Origin: Oscillospiraceae bacterium
GTDB taxonomy: Bacteria > Bacillota_A > Clostridia > Saccharofermentanales > Saccharofermentanaceae
Direction: 5' to 3'
Assembly (NCBI GenBank): GCA_902803365.1
Contig: CADCPU010000078.1
Location: forward strand, 1 to 14,227
DNA length: 14,227 nt
In this document: one piece after another, positions 1-5,562 of the stretch
How the letters are laid out: each line of letters starts with the position of its first letter
Position numbering within the stretch: the first letter of the stretch is position 1
Program-made: the position numbers and the translations under genes
Notes under the pieces: generated by a model
Told to the model about the DNA's origin: nothing
Database searches by the model: none
What the model saw: the letters and a program-made list of their open reading frames with translations, nothing else

Positions 1-182
1 AGATAGAGCCTTCTGCTCCTGATATATTCACCGATAGTGTAACCCGTGATCATCTGAAAACTGTTCTGCAGATAACTTGACGATACATGAACTTCCATAG
101 CAACCTCCTTGGGACCTTGGACCGTCATGATGTTCTTCTCCAGATATCGGAGCGTTTCATTGATGACTTCTGCCCAATTCAT
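1..182 (-). CDS. AraC-family transcriptional regulator, N-terminal part (cut by window edge)
   Basis: Sixty codons of the N-terminal half of an AraC-type regulator; the rest lies beyond the left edge. The start is the ATG at 180-182, preceded on the minus strand by AAGGAGG at about 188-194. The protein opens MNWAEVINETLRYLEKNI and continues through the first helix-turn-helix (KEVAMEVHVSSSYLQNSFQ, about residues 25-43) into GYTIGEYIRSRRL, the typical spacer and second-helix entry of AraC proteins. In the common clostridial type with the DNA-binding domain at the N-terminus, a GyrI-like effector domain often follows, but that part cannot be seen here. It is divergent from the XRE-GyrI regulator at 456. 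Family assignment is firm; ligand and targets are unknown. Confidence 0.88.
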   Translation of the reverse strand, partial: MNWAEVINETLRYLEKNIMTVQGPKEVAMEVHVSSSYLQNSFQMITGYTIGEYIRSRRLY

Positions 183-455
183 TTGAGTCCTCCTTAGTAT
201 TTACCATAAGGTTACTATCGCCCTTTTCGAAAATCCTGTCTTAAAATCCGAGATTTTGTCCTTTGATATTATTGTATCGAAAAAAGCTTTGTTGAACAGA
301 CAGAGAAGAAATGTAAAGTCGGTGCGACATTATCCGCCTGAAAAGCACGTTCTGATTGGTGTACATGTAAATTCCCGTGTGACATAATGAATTCACGGTT
401 ATCCGTTATCACTGTTTCGGCCGACAGGATCAATTTATGTCAAGGAGATAGCACT
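183..455. promoter_or_regulatory. Divergent intergenic region between AraC and XRE-GyrI regulators
   Basis: This 273-base gap contains no gene. For the rightward gene the best promoter is TGTACA (360-365), 17 bases, CATAAT (383-388). Around the -10 are a direct repeat of AATTC followed by CMCG (370-374 and 390-394, exactly 20 bases apart) and an inverted pair CCGTG (375-379) / CACGG (394-398); either could be a repressor site, since the downstream product is a Cro-like repressor. For the leftward gene, TACAAT on the minus strand (276-271) is the best -10, with no convincing -35. No riboswitch or RNA gene was recognised. Confidence 0.45.
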
Positions 456-1163
456 ATGAGTTTAGGTAATAATATTCAATATCTGCGTAAGATCAACAAG
501 CTGAAACAGGAGCAGTTTGCGGAGAAGATGGGTGTCAGCAGGCAGACCGTCTCCCGTTGGGAGTCAAACGAGGTCACACCGGAGCTTTCCAAACTGGTTG
601 AGATGTGTTCACTGTTTTCCTGCAATATGGATGAGCTGGTCCGAGGAGACCTGACTTCCAAAGGCGAGATCTATTCTGATGTAACGATCCGTAAAGTACC
701 TGCTTTTCGAATGGCGAAGTATGTCGTGATCTCTCAAAGTCCTGAAGATGATGCCATAACCCACATGAAAGCATGGGCTGAAAAGAGCGGCCTTCTTGCG
801 GCTGATCCGAATGCGAAGCTGATCGGATGGGATTTCCCGTTTGTCTCTCAGGAGCAGTCGATGCGCTTCGGAATGCACGGCTATGCGGCTGCATATATTC
901 TCCCGGAAGGATTTGAGACGGATTGTCAGGGCGCTGAATACTGCAACAACAGCGAAGCCGATTATGCGGTGATCACGGTCAAAGATCCGATGGTCCAGCC
1001 GTTCGAACGTATCCCTGTCGGATATAAGCACATCATGGAATACCTGGAAGCAAACAATCTCAAGGTCAGACAGAGCGATGACGTTGTCGGCTGTTTTGAG
1101 CATGAATACGATAAAGACGGTACCTGGTGTATGGATATCTATGTATGTGCTGACAGAGCATGA
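456..1163 (+). CDS. XRE-family repressor with C-terminal GyrI-like effector-binding domain
   Basis: A 235-residue regulator. Residues 3-63 are a Cro/C1-type helix-turn-helix: IQYLRKINKLKQEQFAEKMG, then VSRQTVSRWES as the recognition helix and the usual LSKLVEMCSLF tail. Residues 72-233 resemble the GyrI-like / AraC effector-binding fold (TIRKVPAFRMAKYVVIS; a middle W-x-F-P stretch; AYILPEGF; FERIPVGYKHIMEYLE; DIYVCA), which binds small hydrophobic or cationic ligands in related regulators. The start at 456 is preferred over an in-frame ATG at 387 because AAGGAG lies at 443-448 just before it, the extra 23 residues show no domain, and the candidate -10 at 383-388 would leave no leader for the earlier start. 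Likely a ligand-responsive repressor; the ligand is unknown. The gene ends 19 bases before a strong terminator. Confidence 0.85.
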   Translation: MSLGNNIQYLRKINKLKQEQFAEKMGVSRQTVSRWESNEVTPELSKLVEMCSLFSCNMDELVRGDLTSKGEIYSDVTIRKVPAFRMAKYVVISQSPEDDAITHMKAWAEKSGLLAADPNAKLIGWDFPFVSQEQSMRFGMHGYAAAYILPEGFETDCQGAEYCNNSEADYAVITVKDPMVQPFERIPVGYKHIMEYLEANNLKVRQSDDVVGCFEHEYDKDGTWCMDIYVCADRA

Positions 1164-1182
1164 TCACGCCTTGTATATAACA

Positions 1183-1230
1183 AAGGGGGCCGGTTCAGTT
1201 TTGAACCGGTCCCCTTATTGGTTGGTTTTT
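1183..1230 (+). terminator. Rho-independent terminator of the XRE-GyrI gene, possibly bidirectional
   Basis: A 15-bp stem, AAGGGGGCCGGTTCA (1183-1197) with TGAACCGGTCCCCTT (1202-1216), pairs completely with one G-T wobble around a GTTT loop. T-rich sequence ending in TTTTT (1226-1230) follows. On the minus strand the same stem is followed by TTTGTT, so it may also stop transcripts of the convergent gene ending at 1266. Confidence 0.85.
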
Positions 1231-1247
1231 GTGATTGCATTAAGAAA

Positions 1248-1273
1248 TGCAGTTTGGGGCATTTTTTACTGCA
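1248..1273. repeat. Short inverted repeat at the end of the convergent XRE gene
   Basis: TGCAGT (1248-1253) and ACTGCA (1268-1273) are perfect inverted copies around a 14-base loop that includes a run of six T. The right arm covers the minus-strand stop codon at 1266-1268. It could be a weak hairpin for the minus-strand gene, but the stem is only 6 bp. Confidence 0.4.
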
Positions 1274-1865
1274 CGCTGGCTCCGCTATATCTGACGAGGA
1301 TACCCGGCAGGACGAAGGTAATGAAGAACAGGAGCAATACTGCGATCGTGACCCAGATCGCTATGGTGATCCTGATCCTCTTCTTGTTCTTCTCGCGGGT
1401 CAGCCTGCCTTTGAGCTGAAGGCCTGCCATGATCGTGTTGATCGACAGGATCCCGCTTGCCAATATCAACAGGAACGGGGACAAGACCAGATCGAACACA
1501 TAAGAGAGAAAATATACGAGCATAGAGGCTATCGATACTGCCATCAAGCCCTGACCGCATATGTATACCTTGTTCAATATCTTGGCTTTATCCGCCTCAG
1601 TGTAGTCTGCTACCATTTCCAATGTTTCCTTTAAATCCGCGTCCATTTCTGCACTCATCCTTTCTCCGCTTATCAACTCGCGGATGTCCACGTCGTAGAA
1701 GTCCGCCAATTCGATTAAAAGGCTGATGTCAGGCAGATTTTTGCCATTTTCCCAACGTGACACTGATCTTTGTGTTACACCGAACTTCTCGGCTAATTGT
1801 TCCTGAGTCAAATTACGAGCCTTCCTTAATTCTTTCAGAAAAGCACCTGTCTTAATTTGATCCAT
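1266..1865 (-). CDS. Membrane-anchored XRE-family transcriptional regulator
   Basis: A 199-residue protein beginning MDQIKTGAFLKELR. Residues 6-66 form a Cro/C1-type helix-turn-helix (LTQEQLAEKFGVTQRSVSRW). A charged linker (about 70-100) leads to three predicted membrane helices at about 104-123, 126-147 and 166-188, with a basic loop (KGRLTREKNKKRIR) before the last. The start at 1865 is chosen because AAGGAGGTG stands just upstream on the minus strand (about 1872-1880); a longer frame to 1982 adds 39 residues without domain character and lacks such a site. HTH plus membrane helices is a common clostridial design, probably a regulator that senses something at the membrane, but ligand and targets cannot be read. 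It is divergent from the diguanylate cyclase. Confidence 0.85.
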   Translation of the reverse strand: MDQIKTGAFLKELRKARNLTQEQLAEKFGVTQRSVSRWENGKNLPDISLLIELADFYDVDIRELISGERMSAEMDADLKETLEMVADYTEADKAKILNKVYICGQGLMAVSIASMLVYFLSYVFDLVLSPFLLILASGILSINTIMAGLQLKGRLTREKNKKRIRITIAIWVTIAVLLLFFITFVLPGILVRYSGASVQ

Positions 1866-2094
1866 TCTGTGCACCTCCTTGGGACGGATATTACTATTGC
1901 TATCCATTTTACAACATGTCACAGTGCGGGTATTCAATAAAAATTCGGGTGGACATTTCGTGTCCCCCTCGTTTGTTTTCATTTTTTTAACACCTATATG
2001 CGGCGGACCGTTTTATAATATACTCAGTTGTAAATCATTTTTTATATTTGTCATTTTGCGGTGACAACACTTTTTGGTGCGCGAGGATAAAAAT
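1866..2094. promoter_or_regulatory. Divergent promoter region between membrane XRE regulator and diguanylate cyclase
   Basis: The gap holds a perfect inverted repeat GGACATTTCGTGTCC (1951-1965; 5-bp arms, TTTCG centre), extendable outward by G-C pairs after one mismatch. A perfect TATAAT occurs at 2014-2019 ahead of the cyclase; the nearest -35-like hexamer, TTAACA (1987-1992), is 21 bases away, too far for an ordinary promoter. On the minus strand TTGAAT followed 18 bases later by TGTAAA could serve the XRE gene. The inverted repeat is a candidate operator for the XRE protein; that link is inference. Confidence 0.4.
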
Positions 2095-3402
2095 ATGATC
2101 GATAAGAACTTGGCTGATTATACAGTTGATGATGTTTCCGGACTTATTGCGGAGCAAGTTGATGCGGTTATCGTGATCGACCAGGAGCTCGATGAGTACA
2201 GAACGCTCATAAAGCGAGGCTTTTTCGAGCGCTTCCTGAAGGATTCGGGACGTTATGACGATCTCATCCTGGATCTGTGGTTCCACTTTAATGATTCAAA
2301 TGAGAAAATCTCGGAGGATTATCAGGTATTTGCCGCCAATACGGGCGTTTTCAAGCAGAAATACAGTCGCCGTTTGAAGCTGGTACTCGAAAACGAAGAG
2401 CAGGTTCATCTGGTTCAGTTGACGGTATTTCCGCTTTTCGAGTGCAAGAAGTATCTGTTTGTCATGGATGAATTCATCGATAACGAGTCGCTTCAGGAAT
2501 CACTGACGACCAAGAAGATCAGTACGATCCAGAGTTCGTACCTGTTCTCGATGTACATCGATCTTGTTCAGGACACGACGAGCAGCATCAATGTTGCCGA
2601 GATCTCCGAAGACGTTGTTAATTACAACCTTAAGTATTCCGACTGGCGAATGATGATCGTCAATATGATCTGGCCTGAAGACCAGGAGCAGTTCCTTCGC
2701 CGCACGGATCCTGAGTATCTGAAGAAGAATTTTACACCGGGACGTACTTCATCTTATGACTGCATGATGCAGAATCTTGAAGGCAAGTATATCTGGGTAA
2801 AGCTCATTTTCAGCCGCGCGCAGTCCTATAATGATGACGATTACCGTTTTGTCTTTATGGTCCAGGATATCAACGAGAATTCGTTGGAGTTGCTGTCAGA
2901 GCTCAAGAAGTTTGAGGAGATGGCTATTACTGATGCTCTTACGGGCGTATATAATCACGGTGAGATAGAGAAGCAATTCAATAACGCGCTTGCTATCCGT
3001 CAGAGCAACAATGATCCTATCTCCGTTATGCTCATAGATCTTGACCTGTTCAAGAACATAAATGATACATACGGCCATAATGCAGGTGATACGGCACTGA
3101 AGCTCTTTGCGACGATCATGAAGGAACTCGCGATCGAAGAGAAGGCCTCCGTTGGTCGCTGGGGCGGCGAGGAATTCGTTATTGTCTGCTACTGGAAGGA
3201 TGCAGGAGCAGCTGTTGCATTTGCTGAAAAGCTCAGAAAGAAAGTCGAAGAGTATTCGTTCCCTGAGATCGGTCGTCTGACATGTTCTGTCGGTGTGACC
3301 GAGCTAAAGGCGGGCGACAGTTTTGAAGAGACTTTTGACAGGATCGACAAAGCGATGTACGCCTCCAAGCAGAACGGAAGGAACATGGTAACAATGTTAT
3401 AA
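2095..3402 (+). CDS. Diguanylate cyclase (GGDEF domain) with PAS-like N-terminal region
   Basis: A 435-residue soluble protein without membrane segments. The C-terminal third is a GGDEF domain: ITDALTGVYNHGEIEKQF (about 278-295), metal-binding DLDLFKNINDTYGHNAGD (about 315-332), active-site GGEEF (357-361), and CSVGVTEL to the end. It should make cyclic di-GMP from two GTP. The RxxD inhibitory site expected five residues before GGEEF is replaced by EEKA, so product inhibition through that site is not expected. Residues about 180-262 have a PAS/PAC-like rhythm (YSDWRMMIVNMIWPEDQEQF, later KYIWVKLIFSR and YRFVFMVQDINE); residues 1-140 are unrecognised. The ATG at 2095 is preferred over in-frame TTG 2074 and GTG 2077 because GAGG lies at 2083-2086. 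No EAL or HD-GYP phosphodiesterase is present in the window. Confidence 0.93.
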   Translation: MIDKNLADYTVDDVSGLIAEQVDAVIVIDQELDEYRTLIKRGFFERFLKDSGRYDDLILDLWFHFNDSNEKISEDYQVFAANTGVFKQKYSRRLKLVLENEEQVHLVQLTVFPLFECKKYLFVMDEFIDNESLQESLTTKKISTIQSSYLFSMYIDLVQDTTSSINVAEISEDVVNYNLKYSDWRMMIVNMIWPEDQEQFLRRTDPEYLKKNFTPGRTSSYDCMMQNLEGKYIWVKLIFSRAQSYNDDDYRFVFMVQDINENSLELLSELKKFEEMAITDALTGVYNHGEIEKQFNNALAIRQSNNDPISVMLIDLDLFKNINDTYGHNAGDTALKLFATIMKELAIEEKASVGRWGGEEFVIVCYWKDAGAAVAFAEKLRKKVEEYSFPEIGRLTCSVGVTELKAGDSFEETFDRIDKAMYASKQNGRNMVTML

Positions 3403-3437
3403 ACAAGCGGATGTACTTGCGTATTTTATACCTTCAG

Positions 3438-3471
3438 CCCCTGTCGGATCTTAAAGATCTGCGGGGGTTTT
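3438..3471 (+). terminator. Rho-independent terminator of the diguanylate cyclase, overlapping the convergent stop codon
   Basis: CCCC (3438-3441) pairs with GGGG (3464-3467) and GATC (3447-3450) with GATC (3456-3459), joined by wobble and G-C pairs with one bulge, around a TTAAA loop. TTTT follows (3468-3471). The loop contains TTA at 3451-3453, the stop codon (TAA) of the convergent minus-strand membrane protein. Confidence 0.75.
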
Positions 3472-4080
3472 GATATGCTTGTTCTTAAAATGCATAAATG
3501 CGAGGATACCTATTGGGAGGAAAAATGCACACCAGAACTCGAGTGCGAGCACACCACCGCCGCCTGATGACGACGAACCGTCATTTCTTATGAACATGCC
3601 TGTCATCGGCATTATGAGGCAGCCCGGGAAGAAGAGGCCGTGTAGCATGAGCATTACCTTAAGCGCTTTGTCGATCTTGGTCTTAACATCGACGGTAAGA
3701 CCTATAAAGAATGTCGACAGCGCCATTATGCCGTAGCCCAGGATATCGAGGTTGAACATGATGCTCATGTAGCTGTAGTCGAGGAGCCTTTGTGCTTCGC
3801 CTGTGAGGTTCTCATTTGCTACTGTCGTGCACTGAGTGTAGTAGACGATGATGATCAGCGTCGCATAGATCGCTGCCATGACAAGGCCTGTCCTGCCGGC
3901 TGCTTTGGTTCCTTCTTTACTCTCGGAATCCAATGCGGCGACCATGCAGATGAAGCTGAGTGCCAGGATTATGCACACGAAGAAATATCCGAGTTTGAAA
4001 CCCGTCATCAGGAATATCGCGAACAGCAACACTGTCAGCGCGTTAATGAGTGAGCCTGCCATACCTATCTTTCGATCCAT
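3451..4080 (-). CDS. Multi-pass membrane protein of unknown function
   Basis: A 209-residue hydrophobic protein with about six predicted membrane helices (roughly 9-28, 30-49, 65-83, 106-130, 141-164, 177-197). A soluble loop with charged residues (DSESKEGTKAAGR, 51-63) follows helix 2, and a flexible run of serines and glycines (SSSSGGGG, 169-176) precedes the last helix. The C-terminus KNKHIKTPADL is basic. The ATG at 4080 follows AAGGAG on the minus strand at about 4089-4094. I do not recognise the family; there is no transporter signature, cysteine cluster or catalytic motif. It has its own promoter and ends inside the cyclase terminator hairpin, so it appears monocistronic. Confidence 0.8.
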   Translation of the reverse strand: MDRKIGMAGSLINALTVLLFAIFLMTGFKLGYFFVCIILALSFICMVAALDSESKEGTKAAGRTGLVMAAIYATLIIIVYYTQCTTVANENLTGEAQRLLDYSYMSIMFNLDILGYGIMALSTFFIGLTVDVKTKIDKALKVMLMLHGLFFPGCLIMPMTGMFIRNDGSSSSGGGGVLALEFWCAFFLPIGILAFMHFKNKHIKTPADL

Positions 4081-4112
4081 TGTAAAAACTCCTTATCAGT
4101 CCTTATATCAGC

Positions 4113-4141
4113 ATTATAAGTTTGTGCTCTCGGGGTTTGAA
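4113..4141 (-). promoter_or_regulatory. Promoter of the 3451-4080 membrane protein gene
   Basis: On the minus strand TTCAAA (4141-4136), a 17-base spacer and a perfect TATAAT (4118-4113) precede the gene, with its ribosome site and ATG following about 33 bases after the -10. Upstream lies TGACTAAAGTCA (4166-4177), a 12-bp sequence with TGACT/AGTCA arms, and a further GTCAC at 4151-4155; these could be activator or repressor half-sites. Confidence 0.6.
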
Positions 4142-4200
4142 GTCCGAAAAGTCACGATCAAGGGGTGACTAAAGTCATAGATACTCCCCTAAGAAGGTAG

Positions 4201-4401
4201 AGTTCATCCTCTGTCTGTAAAAAGATCGATGAGGTCGATTCGATGACTTCCGAAGAGGCCATGGGTGTTCTTAAGTTTGCGAAGCAATCAGGAACTCACT
4301 GGTCCGCAGTCTATGATCTTGAGAAGTTCTCGGTCGATGTCTGCTTCAATATCGATTACGACCATACATATTCATTTGAGGGGAAGATGAGTCCGCTTTA
4401 A
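4201..4401 (+). pseudogene. C-terminal remnant of a choloylglycine-hydrolase / linear amide C-N hydrolase gene
   Basis: An open stretch of 66 codons (stop TAG at 4198-4200, end TAA at 4399-4401) has clear coding character. It reads KKIDEVDSMTSEEAMGVLK, then SGTHWSAVYDLEKFSVDVCF and NIDYDHTYSFEG. This matches the C-terminal end of Ntn-hydrolase amidases of the choloylglycine hydrolase / penicillin V acylase type, where a TQWS-V-Y-D-like strand pair ends the protein. The catalytic N-terminal cysteine and about 250 upstream residues are missing: upstream the frame closes and the sequence runs into the promoter of the minus-strand gene. There is no ribosome site before the internal ATG at 4243. 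I read it as a deletion remnant; a short functional peptide cannot be excluded. Confidence 0.6.
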
Positions 4402-4517
4402 CGATTCTTAATAAAATTCCGACCTTTTCTTTAATCACGATTTGCGATTGTTTAATCTGCCATCCGTAAGATGTAGTCACAAGTTAAGAAAACATCACCA
4501 CCACGGAGGATACGAAA
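4402..4517. other. Leader of the 81-residue membrane protein
   Basis: AT-rich leader between the amidase remnant and the small membrane protein. GGAGGA (4505-4510) is the ribosome site. A possible promoter, TTGCGA at about 4442-4447 with TAAGAT about 19 bases on, is poor; no terminator or RNA gene is visible. The whole gap between genes (4081-4517) otherwise holds the minus-strand promoter and the pseudogene listed separately. Confidence 0.3.
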
Positions 4518-4763
4518 ATGAAAGACGAAAGCAAACTTCAGAAGATGTTCAGAGAGGACATGACTACAAATAAGACTGAGGAGAAGTTCACAGGTTCCAA
4601 GGCAGTAATGATCATCTCAATGATCGGCATAAGCTTTAGCAGCTTCCTGTTCGGATACAGCCTTTATAATCACTTGACAAGTCAGGCAGTCCTTTTTGGC
4701 TTGATGATACTCGTATGTGCTTCTGCATTCATTAATAACAACAGGATAAGAAAGAATAAGTGA
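4518..4763 (+). CDS. Small two-helix membrane protein of unknown function
   Basis: An 81-residue protein with a charged, lysine- and glutamate-rich N-terminus (MKDESKLQKMFREDMTTNKT), two membrane helices at about 28-49 and 55-73, and a basic tail (NNNRIRKNK). The charge pattern suggests both ends are cytoplasmic. GGAGGA lies 7 bases before the ATG. No family or catalytic motif is recognisable. It stands alone on the plus strand; the next gene has its own promoter. Confidence 0.72.
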   Translation: MKDESKLQKMFREDMTTNKTEEKFTGSKAVMIISMIGISFSSFLFGYSLYNHLTSQAVLFGLMILVCASAFINNNRIRKNK

Positions 4764-4788
4764 TCTGATATCCGTGCCAACTCGAAAA

Positions 4789-4810
4789 TGATATAATCTT
4801 ACATATGTAA
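4789..4810 (+). promoter_or_regulatory. Extended -10 promoter and palindrome ahead of the MBL-AlkZ operon
   Basis: TGATATAAT (4789-4797) is a perfect extended -10 element (TGn-TATAAT), which can work without a -35, and no good -35 is seen. Directly after it, TTACATATGTAA (4799-4810) is a perfect 12-bp palindrome at the expected transcription start, a position where a repressor would block the promoter. The leader then runs to AAGGAGG at about 4840-4846. Confidence 0.6.
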
Positions 4811-4851
4811 ACAGGTTGCTTATGTAGCGCCGTCAGCAGAAGGAGGATCAT

Positions 4852-5562
4852 ATGGCAGAGATAATTAAGATCGATGAGAGCACTTGGAGATTTGAAGATG
4901 ATTTTGTAAGGTTTTTCCTTCTTGTCGGAAGCGAAAAAGCCATGATGATAGACAGCGGCGTTAAGTGCCCTGATGCATTGGACCTTGCCAAGACTCTCAC
5001 GGATAAGCCGGTCATCCTTCTTAATACGCACGGTGACGGTGACCATGTATCTGGCACCGGAAGTTTCTCGGAAATATACATGCATCCTTCAGATTTTACC
5101 GGATGTGAAGTTGATAAGAGATTCCCTGAGATAAAGCTCGTTGAGCTTCACGACGGCGATCTGATCGACCTCGGAGGCAGGCCTCTTAAGATCATCCATA
5201 TCCCCGGTCATACGAGTGGCAGCGTTGCAATTCTCGATGTAAATAACAGAGCTCTCTATGCGGGCGATTCCGTTCAAAAAGGACATATCTTTATGTTCGG
5301 CAATAAGCGTGAGCCTGATAATTTTGAAGCTTCTCTGGATAAACTTATCGCCCTTCAGAGCGAGTACGATATCATCTATGCTTCTCATGCCGATCCTTCC
5401 GTTCCGGGTGACTACGCATCCAAGGTCAAGGAGGCCTGGATCAGTGTAAGAAACGGTGAAGTTCCGTTTGAGGAAGTCGATATGTTCGGCAATAAAGTAA
5501 AGTCTTATACGACAAGTTCCTGCGGTTTCTTTGTGGAGCAAAAAGAGTTATGGAAGTCATAA
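4852..5562 (+). CDS. Metallo-beta-lactamase-fold hydrolase
   Basis: A 236-residue MBL-fold protein. Motifs in order: D34 in MMIDSG, the metal motif THGDGDH (59-65), H120 in HIPGHTSGS, D139 in YAGDS, and H179 in ASHAD. The classical motif HxHxDH is here H60-x-D62-x-D64-H65, with Asp in place of the second His; the other ligands are intact, so metal binding is likely but one site may be altered. Such cytosolic MBL proteins hydrolyse thioesters, lactones or phosphodiesters; the substrate cannot be named. The start has a strong AAGGAGG site. The 3' end overlaps the next gene by 13 bases, implying one transcript and translational coupling. No signal peptide, so not a secreted beta-lactamase. Confidence 0.9.
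   Translation: MAEIIKIDESTWRFEDDFVRFFLLVGSEKAMMIDSGVKCPDALDLAKTLTDKPVILLNTHGDGDHVSGTGSFSEIYMHPSDFTGCEVDKRFPEIKLVELHDGDLIDLGGRPLKIIHIPGHTSGSVAILDVNNRALYAGDSVQKGHIFMFGNKREPDNFEASLDKLIALQSEYDIIYASHADPSVPGDYASKVKEAWISVRNGEVPFEEVDMFGNKVKSYTTSSCGFFVEQKELWKS

Noticed and set aside
387..455. N-terminal extension of the XRE-GyrI protein from the earlier ATG at 387
   Set aside because: It lacks a ribosome site and overlaps the likely -10; the ATG at 456 has AAGGAG and begins exactly at the helix-turn-helix.
183..455. Riboswitch or small RNA in the left divergent gap
   Set aside because: No known aptamer pattern or hairpin with a T-run was seen; only promoter-like elements.
609..1103. 164-codon open frame on the minus strand
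   Set aside because: It lies wholly antisense to the XRE-GyrI gene, with no ribosome site and no recognisable domain.
1078..1634. Plus-strand open frames crossing the terminator and opposite the membrane XRE gene
   Set aside because: They run through a strong terminator or are antisense to a well-supported gene, and their proteins show no domain.
1866..1982. N-terminal extension of the membrane XRE regulator up to 1982
   Set aside because: The extra residues have no domain character, and a strong AAGGAGGTG precedes the ATG at 1865.
5089..5541. 150-codon open frame antisense to the MBL gene
   Set aside because: The opposite strand carries a complete MBL motif set; this frame is a shadow.
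4832..5562. MBL protein as a beta-lactamase resistance gene
   Set aside because: There is no signal peptide and the metal motif is not of the class B enzymes; a cytosolic hydrolase is more likely.
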